Positions 5,955 to 12,424 of a stretch of 14,525 nucleotides of DNA are shown one piece after another. A program made the translations under genes and the position numbers. Below the pieces are notes generated by a model. It worked only from the letters and a program-made list of their open reading frames with translations. It ran no database searches and was not told the origin of the DNA. The stretch lies in NCBI GenBank assembly GCA_902803185.1, contig CADCOV010000240.1, forward strand, positions 1 through 14,525. Direction: 5' to 3'. The DNA comes from an uncultured Eubacteriales bacterium (GTDB lineage Bacteria; Bacillota; Clostridia; Peptostreptococcales; Anaerovoracaceae). How positions within the stretch are numbered: the first letter of the stretch is position 1; every line of letters starts with the position of its first letter.

Positions 5955-5966
5955 GGCCACGTGGCC
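5955..5966. promoter_or_regulatory. 12-bp perfect palindrome in the SGNH-gene leader
   Basis: GGCCACGTGGCC is perfectly self-complementary and sits between the predicted transcription start and the ribosome binding site of the SGNH-like gene. It could be an operator. As RNA it would make only a tight hairpin. Chance occurrence in GC-rich DNA is possible. Confidence 0.35.
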
Positions 5967-5982
5967 GGAAAGGAGACCAACC

Positions 5983-6693
5983 ATGAAAACCATCGCGATC
6001 TTCGGCGACACCCGTTTCGAACTGGGCACCGCCTTCCAGAGACAGCGGGCGGACGGCAGGCCGCTCGAGATCCACGACTTCACCAGATCGGGCTGCGACG
6101 CCTCCGAGGGGCTCTGGATCCTCCGCCAGAACCGGGAGATCCTCCTGGAGTGCGACGACGTGGTCCTGGCCTTCGGCCTCAGGGACTGGGCCTTCGACTG
6201 GGCCGAGGTCGCCGATGAGCCTTACACCTGCCACGAGGCCGACGTGCCGATGTCGGACTTCCTCGCCGCCTACCGCCGCATGATCTGGGAGATCAAGGGG
6301 GCGGGCGCCCATCCGATCCTCCTGACCCTGCCGGAGCTGGACGGCAGCCGGTACCTCTCCCGGGTCGCCAGGGAGCTGGACGCCGAGGCGATCCTGGACT
6401 TCCTCGGCGGGGACGAGGAGATCCTGTCCCGGTGGCAGGAGGACTACAGCAACATGATCTGCCTGCTGGCCGCGGAATCCCGCTGCCGGCTGATCGACCT
6501 CCGCAAGGCCCTCGCCGCCAAGGGCGATCCGGCCCGCTTCCTCGCGCCGAACGGGCTCACCCTGAACGAGGCCGGCCGGGAGATCCTGGTGGAGCAGATC
6601 GGAGCCCTTCTCGCGGAGAAGAGCCTCTCCAGGCGGGTCCTCACCATCTCGAGCCGCATGCCCGGCATCGCGGCGGCCGTACCGGCGATCTGA
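5983..6693 (+). CDS. SGNH/GDSL-like protein with substituted catalytic positions
   Basis: The 236-residue protein has the block order of SGNH hydrolases: a first strand ending in FGDT (7-10), a GLRD turn (65-68) after a hydrophobic strand, and a C-terminal NGLTLNEAG (190-198). In active family members these read GDS, GxND and DGxHLNxxG. Here the nucleophile Ser is Thr10, the block III Asn is Arg67, and the block V Asp and His are Asn190 and Thr193. If the alignment is right, the protein keeps the fold but cannot use the normal ester-hydrolysis chemistry. It has no signal peptide or membrane helix, so it is likely cytosolic. The ATG at 5983 has AAAGGAG with 7-nt spacing. The longer open frame from 5908 begins before the transcription start. 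It is a single-gene transcript between a perfect promoter and a terminator. Function unknown. Confidence 0.75.
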   Translation: MKTIAIFGDTRFELGTAFQRQRADGRPLEIHDFTRSGCDASEGLWILRQNREILLECDDVVLAFGLRDWAFDWAEVADEPYTCHEADVPMSDFLAAYRRMIWEIKGAGAHPILLTLPELDGSRYLSRVARELDAEAILDFLGGDEEILSRWQEDYSNMICLLAAESRCRLIDLRKALAAKGDPARFLAPNGLTLNEAGREILVEQIGALLAEKSLSRRVLTISSRMPGIAAAVPAI

Positions 6694-6720
6694 CCTGCGG
6701 ACGCCTCACTGAAGCAATCG

Positions 6721-6754
6721 AAAAGGAGTGCCGACCGGCACTCCCTTTTTCTTT
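6721..6754. terminator. Bidirectional intrinsic terminator
   Basis: GGAGTGCC (6725-6732) pairs with GGCACTCC (6737-6744) around a 4-nt loop, flanked by AAAA on the left and CTTTTTCTTT on the right. It lies between the converging SGNH-like gene and the FemABX gene. The T-run is stronger for the plus-strand transcript; the minus strand has TTTT. Confidence 0.85.
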
Positions 6755-6774
6755 GTTCTCTTGTCCGCCCCGGA

Positions 6775-8022
6775 TCACTCGTGGTTCTTCCGGGCGTATA
6801 CCTTGTACATCATCGGCCGGAGCGGGATGTAGAAATCTCCCACCAGCTCCTCCACCACGCCGCCGAAGCCCCGCTTGAAGGCGTAGACGCCGTAGCCGTC
6901 CTCGTCCTTGCCGAAGAGGCCGGAGATGCCGTAGAAATTGTAGCGGTCGATCCCCAGGGCGATGGCCCGGCGGATCATGTCCCAGTGGATCGCGTACGGC
7001 GCGTTGTATTTGCGGAAGGTGTCATCGGTGCCGCTGAACAGATAGACGATCTCGTTGTCGTAGACCGTGAAGCAGGAGGTGGCCATGTTCAGCACGCTGC
7101 CGTGGGCCTTCTCCAGCTCGTCCGCCTCCGCCGCCTTCTTCTCATTCAGGGCCAAAGCCTCCTCTGCGACCCGCTTCTTGTTCTTCGCCTTCTTGTTGTT
7201 CGGCATAGTGGCGAGCCGCTCGTCCATCTCCGCGATCTCCGCGAGGAGGGCGGTCTTCTCCTCCGCGAGCCTGTCCCGGAACTCATTCAGGTCCAGGTAG
7301 GCCAGGAGCAGCTTGCAGTGGTCGCCGTAGGTCTCCACGAAATCCTTGTAGAACCGGTGGGACCGGGATTCGAAGCCCCGGCGCTCCGCCGTCTCGTCCA
7401 TCATCTTCGTGTAGATGTCGATCTCCTCGAGCGGGAGCTCACGGACCTTGATGCCCTGCTTGATGGTTTTGTTCACGGACCAGCGGGTCTGCTCGTCGAA
7501 CTGCTTGTAGATCTCGTCCTCGCTCCTGCCCTTCAGGTAGAGGGAGAACATCCAGCGGGTCTGGGAGGTGTTGGTGTAGCCCCGGGTGAAGCCCTTGTGG
7601 GTGAAGCCTGCGTCCTTCAGCGCCTCCACCACGTCGTCCCGGCAGAAGCCCCCCGGGACCGGCTCGCCGTCGATGTCCCGCTCCCGGTAGAGCACGTACG
7701 GGTCCGCCGTGAGGACGAGGCCCTTGTTCGCCTTCGCGTAGGCGCAGAGCTCCTTCGTGAAGAACCGGAGCAGCTCCCGGTCGCCGTAGTCGATCAAAAA
7801 TCCCCGCTGGGCGTAGTAGGTCCGGTAGATCTTCATGGCCGGCTGGGAGACCAGCGGCGTGGCGCAGACCAGCTCCCCGTCTCTGCGGACGCCGAAGAAC
7901 TCCACCGTGTCGCCGCTGTGGGACCTGGTCTCCAGGGACTCCGGCAGGTTCAAAAACGTCCTGTACGGGTGCCGCGCCGCGAAGGCCGCGTATTCTTCTT
8001 TCGTCAGTCGGCAGAATTCCAT
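6775..8022 (-). CDS. FemABX-type aminoacyltransferase (peptidoglycan cross-bridge ligase family)
   Basis: Predicted cytosolic enzyme that adds amino acids from aminoacyl-tRNA to the peptidoglycan precursor stem peptide. The 415-residue length is typical. Two GNAT-like halves are visible: the first with a long segment ending RGYTNTSQTRWMFSLYL (148-163) and DEQTRWSVNKTIKQG (176-190), the second after it with TSCFTVYDNEIVYLFSG (315-331) and YNFYGISG (361-368) followed by an FKRGFGG segment (382-388). Residues about 246-306 form a charged helical insertion, as in FemA and MurM, where a coiled-coil arm binds tRNA. Of two in-frame ATGs, 8022 is preferred because GAGGAGG is 6 nt upstream, whereas it directly abuts the ATG at 8028. 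It is last in the operon after recX. Which residue it adds cannot be told. Confidence 0.92.
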   Translation of the reverse strand: MEFCRLTKEEYAAFAARHPYRTFLNLPESLETRSHSGDTVEFFGVRRDGELVCATPLVSQPAMKIYRTYYAQRGFLIDYGDRELLRFFTKELCAYAKANKGLVLTADPYVLYRERDIDGEPVPGGFCRDDVVEALKDAGFTHKGFTRGYTNTSQTRWMFSLYLKGRSEDEIYKQFDEQTRWSVNKTIKQGIKVRELPLEEIDIYTKMMDETAERRGFESRSHRFYKDFVETYGDHCKLLLAYLDLNEFRDRLAEEKTALLAEIAEMDERLATMPNNKKAKNKKRVAEEALALNEKKAAEADELEKAHGSVLNMATSCFTVYDNEIVYLFSGTDDTFRKYNAPYAIHWDMIRRAIALGIDRYNFYGISGLFGKDEDGYGVYAFKRGFGGVVEELVGDFYIPLRPMMYKVYARKNHE

Positions 8023-8034
8023 CTGCATCCTCCT

Positions 8035-8544
8035 CTATTCCTCCTCCGGGCCGGTTTCCGCCGCCCGTTCCTTATACAGTTCCTCCGCCAGCAGGTCCAC
8101 CGCCGCATAGATGACGGCGGTGCCGTAGCCGTAGCCGTAGAGCCGGCGGGCCAGCTTCGCCTTGAGCTTGTCCGGGAGCCTGCCGCTTTCGTCCAGGTCC
8201 TCCGTGCCCGCCATCTTCGCGATGACCCGGTAGGCGTTGTCCGTCTCCGAGACCGGGTTCTCCTCCGCATAGGTCTCCCAGGCCTCCTCGATCACGTCCC
8301 GGCGGACGCCCCGGTTCTCCAGTTCCCGGAAGGCCCGCTGCTTCCCCCAGCCCTTCTCCAGGGCGATGCGGAAGTAGTCCCTGCAGTAAAACTCGTCGTT
8401 CAGGTAACCGTCCTCCCGGAAGCTGGCCACGGCAGCGGCGGCCTCCCTCGGGTCCGCCCCCTTCTTCAGGAGGTGGTCGTAGAGCTCTTTTTCCGTCCTG
8501 CGGCCGCTCGCCAGGCGCTTGGCCGCCAGTTCCATCACATTCAT
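8035..8544 (-). CDS. recX: Regulatory protein RecX
   Basis: RecX binds RecA filaments and moderates recombinase activity. The 169-residue protein shows the tandem three-helix pattern: AAKRLASGRRTEKELYDHL near the N-terminus, then FREDGYLNDEFYCRDYF with its conserved tail, and a further repeat ENRGVRRDVIEEAW. Its ATG overlaps the stop of the upstream phosphopantetheinyl transferase (ATGA at 8541-8544), which points to translational coupling; GTGAGG lies 8 nt upstream. A second ATG at 8535 is possible but less well spaced. Twelve bases separate its stop from the preferred FemABX start. RecA itself is not in the window. Confidence 0.9.
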   Translation of the reverse strand: MNVMELAAKRLASGRRTEKELYDHLLKKGADPREAAAAVASFREDGYLNDEFYCRDYFRIALEKGWGKQRAFRELENRGVRRDVIEEAWETYAEENPVSETDNAYRVIAKMAGTEDLDESGRLPDKLKAKLARRLYGYGYGTAVIYAAVDLLAEELYKERAAETGPEEE

Positions 8545-9131
8545 GTCAGAAGCCTCACTTCTGTCTCTTCCTCCTCTTCCCCTTCCGTGCAGAGCGCGCA
8601 CCTGAGGTCCGGCAGCAGCTCGATCCCCTGCATGCGGTAGAGGGTGTCCCCCACGCCGATCAAAGGCAGCAGCTCCCCTTCAGGGCCCGCCGTCCCCGGC
8701 AGTCCCCCGAAGAGCCCCTCGCCGGTTGCCTTGGCCAGGGCCTCCTTCCGCACCCAGACGTCGAAGAAGCCTTCGATCCCGCCCATGGCCACTTGGTGCT
8801 GTTCCCCTTCCGTGTAGAAGCGGCGGGAGATGCTCTCCCACCTGCAGTCCGTCACCTGCTGGATGTCGATCCCCAGGGGCCGCGGCCCGAAGGCGCACAT
8901 CCACATCTGGCGGCTGTGGGAGAGGGAAAAGTGGACCGGAAGAGACGGGAAATAGGGCTTTCCCTTCTCGTAAACTTTGATATCCTCGTTGTTTACGATA
9001 TCCTCGTAAGCCCCGTCATTCTCAGCAATGATCCCCTCGGCCAGGCAGTGGTCCGCCGCCGCCCTGCGGATCAGCGGATACCCTTCTTCGCCCCTGTCGA
9101 AGGAGCCTTCATACAGATAGATCCGGATCAA
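8541..9131 (-). CDS. 4'-phosphopantetheinyl transferase (Sfp/AcpT-like)
   Basis: Predicted Mg-dependent enzyme that moves the 4'-phosphopantetheine arm of CoA onto carrier proteins. The 196-residue protein has HFSLSH (67-72), then GIDIQQV (87-93) and WVRKEALAKATGEGL (126-140), matching the family blocks 'GxDIE' and 'WxxKEAxxKxxGxG'. D89 and E130 are the expected metal ligands; the second acidic residue of GIDIE is Gln91 here, a change also tolerated in some eukaryotic members. No in-frame ATG is suitable: the best start is TTG at 9131, with GGAGG 6 nt upstream. An ATG in that spacer belongs to another frame (ATG CTT TGA). Its ribosome binding site follows immediately after a terminator-like hairpin. 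The stop overlaps recX. The cognate carrier protein (fatty acid or other) is not in the window. Confidence 0.88.
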   Translation of the reverse strand: MIRIYLYEGSFDRGEEGYPLIRRAAADHCLAEGIIAENDGAYEDIVNNEDIKVYEKGKPYFPSLPVHFSLSHSRQMWMCAFGPRPLGIDIQQVTDCRWESISRRFYTEGEQHQVAMGGIEGFFDVWVRKEALAKATGEGLFGGLPGTAGPEGELLPLIGVGDTLYRMQGIELLPDLRCALCTEGEEEEETEVRLLT

Positions 9132-9149
9132 AGCATGCCTCCGTCCGTT

Positions 9150-9179
9150 AAAAAAACAGAGGGTGCGGCACCCGCACCC
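9150..9179 (-). terminator. Terminator-like hairpin between yerC and the phosphopantetheinyl transferase
   Basis: GGGTGCGG (9161-9168) pairs with CCGCACCC (9172-9179) around a 3-nt loop. On the minus strand the stem is followed by TCTG and seven T (complement of 9150-9156). It lies 17 bases after the yerC stop. Only about 18 bases then separate the T-run from the TTG start of the next gene, too few for a separate promoter. Confidence 0.75.
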
Positions 9180-9196
9180 CCAGCCGATCGTCGTTC

Positions 9197-9508
9197 CTAC
9201 TCTTCCTCCGCAGCCTGCGCGGCGAGCCGCTCCAGGACCCGGCGATATCCGTCCGCTCCGTAGACGATGCACTTGTTGATGCGGCTGATCGTCGCGGTCG
9301 AAGCGTTGGTGATCTTCTCGATCTCGCTGTAGGTCTTCTTCTGGGTCAGCAGCTTGGCGACCTGAAGTCTCTGGGCAATGGCATGGATCTCGTTGATCGT
9401 ACAGATATCCTCGAAGAATCGATAACAGTCTTCTCTGTCCCGTAATGTCAAAATCGCGTCGAACAGTTCATCGATATCTTCCCTTTGGAACTTGGACTCA
9501 TAAGCCAT
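9197..9508 (-). CDS. yerC: YerC/YecD-type TrpR-superfamily DNA-binding protein
   Basis: The 103-residue protein matches the YerC family of the TrpR superfamily. Residues 1-45 form helices (FQREDIDELFDAILTL, CYRFFEDICTINEIHAIAQR). Residues about 46-80 hold the helix-turn-helix (VAKLLTQKKTYSEIEKITNAS, then TATISRINKCI), the part expected to contact DNA. The tail is alanine/glutamate-rich. Start ATG 9508 has GAAAGGAG with 9-nt spacing. It has its own promoter overlapping the 3' end of the upstream peptidase gene and a terminator behind it, so it can be expressed alone, though readthrough from the ctp-recJ operon is also likely. Its target genes and any ligand are unknown; the family name does not imply tryptophan binding. 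Confidence 0.93.
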   Translation of the reverse strand: MAYESKFQREDIDELFDAILTLRDREDCYRFFEDICTINEIHAIAQRLQVAKLLTQKKTYSEIEKITNASTATISRINKCIVYGADGYRRVLERLAAQAAEEE

Positions 9509-9544
9509 AAGGGATTTCTCCTTTCTCGATTCCGGTTTGGATAA

Positions 9545-9573
9545 AGCATATCACTTTTGTGTGGTAAAGTCAA
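9545..9573 (-). promoter_or_regulatory. Promoter of yerC, overlapping the end of the S41 peptidase gene
   Basis: On the minus strand TTGACT (complement of 9568-9573) is followed after 17 nt by TATGCT (complement of 9545-9550), which is preceded by TGA, giving an extended -10. The -35 overlaps the peptidase stop codon at 9570-9572. No terminator was seen between the two genes. Confidence 0.65.
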
Positions 9574-10745
9574 TCTTTCAGAAGTTTCATGGCCGCGTCG
9601 AGCTGCGCGTCCTCTCCGCTCTCCGGCTGGACCACCTCGTGGTCCGGCATCACGCCCTTGTCCTGGATTGAAGCGCCCTTCGGCGAGAAGTACTCCGCGT
9701 GGGTGATCGACACCGCCGAGCCGTCCTCGAAGCGGGTCGTGTTCTGCACCACGCCCTTGCCGTAGGTCACGGTACCCACCACCGGGATGCCGTAGTCCTT
9801 GGCCGCCGCCGCGAGCATCTCCGCCGCGCTGGCGGTCCCCTCGTTCACCAGGATCACAGTCTTGAGCGGCGTCGCCGCCTCATCGGAGGTGAAGTCCTCC
9901 CTGGCGCCGGCGGCGTCCAGTGTATAGGTGATGAGGCCCTCCGGCAGGATGCGGTCCGCCACCAGGATGCCCTGGTCCAGCAGGCCGCCCGGGTTGTCCC
10001 GGAGGTCGATGACGAGGCCCGCGAGGCCCTCATCCTTCTCCAGCGCGGTCAAAGCCGCGTTAAAGTCTGCCCCGGTCTTGTCCCCGAAGGTGCTGATCCG
10101 GATGTAGCCCACGGTATCCTCCGCCAGCTTGGAGGAGGAGATCGTCACGTCGCTGATCTGCCCCCGCACCAGGTTGACGCTGCGGGTCTTCTCCTCCTCG
10201 CCCCTCTGGAACTCGAGGGTCAGGGTCGTTCCCGCCTCGCCCCGGATCGCGTTCGTCAGATCCTGCAGGCTGTCGTATTCTTTCCCGTCCACGCGGAGGA
10301 CGATGTCACCCGCCTCCAGACCGCCGGAGGCCGCAGGGCTCCCCGGGATCACGCTGACGATCAGCATGCCCTTGTCCGTGGCGCGGATCGTGACGCCGAT
10401 CCCCGTGAAGTTGTTGTTCAGGCTGTCCCTGAGCTTCGTGACCTCATCCGCGTCCATGTAGCGGCTGTACGGGTCTCCGAGGCTCTCCAGCATGGCGCGG
10501 TAGGCCGCGTCCATCATGGCGTCCTCGTCCGCGTCCCTGAGATACTGGTCCCGGATCATGTCGCGGATCTTCGGCACCTTGCCGTTCTCCTCCCGGATCC
10601 GGACCAGCTCCTCGTAGTCCTCCCGCTCCACGATCACCCGGTCCCCCCGGTCCATATAGAGCCAAAGCCCCATGGCCGCCAGGGACAGCGTGACCGCTGC
10701 GGTCAGGATCAGCAGCAGGACCAGCCGTCCTGTTTTGATTCTCAT
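9570..10745 (-). CDS. ctpA: S41-family C-terminal processing peptidase (CtpA/CtpB-like)
   Basis: Predicted membrane-anchored serine protease acting outside the cytoplasm. Residues 1-6 are positively charged, followed by a single membrane helix (about 8-31), so it is a signal anchor. A PDZ domain spans about 113-195 (IGVTI, GSPAASGGLEAGDIVLRVDG). The catalytic domain follows, with DLRDNPGG (248-254), the nucleophile Ser306 in NEGTASAAEM, Lys330 in TYGKG and Gln334 four residues later; the Ser-Lys dyad is intact. At 391 residues it is of usual size for a Bacillota Ctp. Its ATG overlaps the recJ stop (ATGA, 10742-10745), suggesting coupled translation. In related bacteria such proteases sit near ftsX and a wall hydrolase and process envelope proteins; a role in maturing the neighbouring M23 hydrolase is inference. 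The gene symbol marks the family only. Confidence 0.92.
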   Translation of the reverse strand: MRIKTGRLVLLLILTAAVTLSLAAMGLWLYMDRGDRVIVEREDYEELVRIREENGKVPKIRDMIRDQYLRDADEDAMMDAAYRAMLESLGDPYSRYMDADEVTKLRDSLNNNFTGIGVTIRATDKGMLIVSVIPGSPAASGGLEAGDIVLRVDGKEYDSLQDLTNAIRGEAGTTLTLEFQRGEEEKTRSVNLVRGQISDVTISSSKLAEDTVGYIRISTFGDKTGADFNAALTALEKDEGLAGLVIDLRDNPGGLLDQGILVADRILPEGLITYTLDAAGAREDFTSDEAATPLKTVILVNEGTASAAEMLAAAAKDYGIPVVGTVTYGKGVVQNTTRFEDGSAVSITHAEYFSPKGASIQDKGVMPDHEVVQPESGEDAQLDAAMKLLKD

Positions 10746-12391
10746 GATTCTTCTCCCTCGACCCCGGCAAGATTGATCTGCACGTAGGTACGGTCCTTCC
10801 AGGTCTGTTCTTCGATCTCACCGATGAGGCGGAGGAATCGGCCTTCCGCCGCCGCCTTCTGCAGGGCAGGCTCCGTTTCGTCCGCCCGCTTGAAGTCCAC
10901 GCCCCGGATCGAGGCGCCGTTGTCCAGGCTGCCGCCGAAGCTCAGGTACTGGCCGGCGTTGCCCATCCGGTTCACCCTGCCCGGCATCAGGCGCACCGCC
11001 ACCTTCGGCCGCGGGTTGCCCTTTCCGAATGGCTCCAGCAGCTTCTGCTGGGCCGTGAAGGCCGGGGTGACCTCCCGTCCCTCCATGACGGCGTCCGCTT
11101 TGATCTGCCGCCGGAAGGCCTCCTCCGGAAGCTCCGCCGTCGCCGCCGCGAGGTGGGCCCTGAGGGCCGGGACGTTCTCCTTCTTTATGGTGAAGCCGCA
11201 GGCGGCGGCGTGGCCGCCGAACCGTTCGAACAGGTCCGCCCTGCGGTTCAGGATCTCAAAGATGTTGATGGTGTCGATGCTCCTGCCGGTGCCCTTGCAC
11301 AGGCCGTCCTCGATGTCCGTCACCACCAGGGACGGCAGATAGAAGGTCTCCTTGAGCTTCCCCGCCACGATGCCGGTGACGCCCTCGTGGGCCTCCGTGA
11401 GCTCCACCAGGAGGAACCGCCCCGGCTCCCCGTCCCGATGGATGATGTCCAGGCAGTCCCGGTAGATGCCGTCCTGGATCCGCTTGCGCCGGTCGTTGCA
11501 CTCCTTGAGGCGGGCGGTGAGCTCCTGCGCCCTGGCCTCGTCCTCCGTCAGCATCAGCCTTGCCGCCAGGGCCGCGTCGCCCATCCGGCCCGCCGCGTTG
11601 ATGTGGGGCACGATGCCAAAGGACACCTTGCCGGAATCGATCTCTCCCTGATGGAGGCCGATCCCCTCGATCAAAGCCCTGAGCCCCGGCCGGCGGCTCA
11701 GGTTCATCGCCCTGAGGCCGTACTTGGCCAGCGTCCGGTTCTCGTCCACCAGGGGCACGATGTCGCCGATGGTGCCGATGCCCACCAGGTCCAGATTGCG
11801 GGTCAGGACCTGCTTCGGCAGGCCTGCGGTCTCGCAGAGGGCCTGGGCCAGCTTGAAGGCCACCCCGACCCCCGCCAGGAACTTGAACGGATACGGGCAG
11901 TCCTTCTGCTGCGGGTCGATGAGCAGGCAATCCGGCCGCTCCTCCCGCATGGCGTGGTGGTCGGTGATCAGGATGTCCAGCCCGATCTCCTTCGCGTGGC
12001 GCGCCTCAGCTGCGGAGGTGCAGCCGCAGTCCACGGTGATGAGGAGGGAGACGCCGGCGGCTTTGATCTTGTCCAGGGCCGCGCTGTTCAGGCCGTATCC
12101 CTCGTCGAAGCGGGACGGGATATAGTAGGTCACCTGTCCGCCCAAAGCCGTCAGCACGTCCTTCAGCAGGGCCACGGAGGTGACGCCGTCGGCGTCGTAA
12201 TCCCCGTAGACGCAGATGCGCCTGCCCTCGTCGATGGCGGACAAAACCAGATCCACTCCCGCCTCCATATCCTTGAGGAGGAACGGGTCGTACATCCGCT
12301 GCGGCTTGTCAGACAGGAACTCCGCGACGTCTTCCGCCGCGGAGATCCCTCTGTTATTCAATATTTCGATGATCGATCTTTCCAGCTGCAT
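10742..12391 (-). CDS. recJ: Single-stranded-DNA-specific exonuclease RecJ
   Basis: Predicted 5'-3' single-strand exonuclease of the DHH phosphoesterase family, acting in recombination and repair. The 549-residue protein holds all core motifs in order: DYDADG (64-69), DCG (121-123), TDHH (143-146), GDIVPL (209-214), then the DHHA1 part with PHINAAGRM (262-270) and FGGHAAACGF (391-400). The C-terminal oligonucleotide-binding-like domain (residues about 430-549) follows. The length is at the short end for RecJ, with no extra C-terminal extension. All metal-binding motifs look intact. The ATG at 12391 has a rather weak GAAAGAGAG upstream. It lies 33 nt after the M23 hydrolase stop, so it shares that transcript, and it overlaps the protease downstream. 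No promoter was seen in front of it. Confidence 0.95.
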   Translation of the reverse strand: MQLERSIIEILNNRGISAAEDVAEFLSDKPQRMYDPFLLKDMEAGVDLVLSAIDEGRRICVYGDYDADGVTSVALLKDVLTALGGQVTYYIPSRFDEGYGLNSAALDKIKAAGVSLLITVDCGCTSAAEARHAKEIGLDILITDHHAMREERPDCLLIDPQQKDCPYPFKFLAGVGVAFKLAQALCETAGLPKQVLTRNLDLVGIGTIGDIVPLVDENRTLAKYGLRAMNLSRRPGLRALIEGIGLHQGEIDSGKVSFGIVPHINAAGRMGDAALAARLMLTEDEARAQELTARLKECNDRRKRIQDGIYRDCLDIIHRDGEPGRFLLVELTEAHEGVTGIVAGKLKETFYLPSLVVTDIEDGLCKGTGRSIDTINIFEILNRRADLFERFGGHAAACGFTIKKENVPALRAHLAAATAELPEEAFRRQIKADAVMEGREVTPAFTAQQKLLEPFGKGNPRPKVAVRLMPGRVNRMGNAGQYLSFGGSLDNGASIRGVDFKRADETEPALQKAAAEGRFLRLIGEIEEQTWKDRTYVQINLAGVEGEES

Positions 12392-12403
12392 GCTGCTCTC
12401 TTT

Positions 12404-12420
12404 CTGATCCCGGGGATCAG
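12404..12420. repeat. Perfect palindrome between the M23 hydrolase and recJ
   Basis: CTGATCCC-G-GGGATCAG is an 8-bp inverted repeat around a single base. It fills most of the 33-nt gap. On the minus strand it is followed by AAAGAGAG, the ribosome binding region of recJ, so it lacks a T-run and is not a standard terminator. It may be an intercistronic RNA hairpin that affects transcript stability or recJ translation, or a protein site. Confidence 0.5.
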
Positions 12421-12424
12421 CCTA

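Noticed and set aside
5908..5982. Longer N-terminus for the SGNH-like protein
   Set aside because: The first codon lies before the predicted transcription start, and the ATG at 5983 has an AAAGGAG site at proper spacing.
6781..8640. A 619-codon plus-strand open frame
   Set aside because: It is the antisense of the well-supported FemABX and recX genes and shows no recognisable domain.
9132..9272. ATG-started longer form of the phosphopantetheinyl transferase
   Set aside because: The extra 47 residues overlap the yerC 3' end and the terminator hairpin and are Gly/Arg/Cys-rich with no family similarity; the TTG has a good ribosome binding site.
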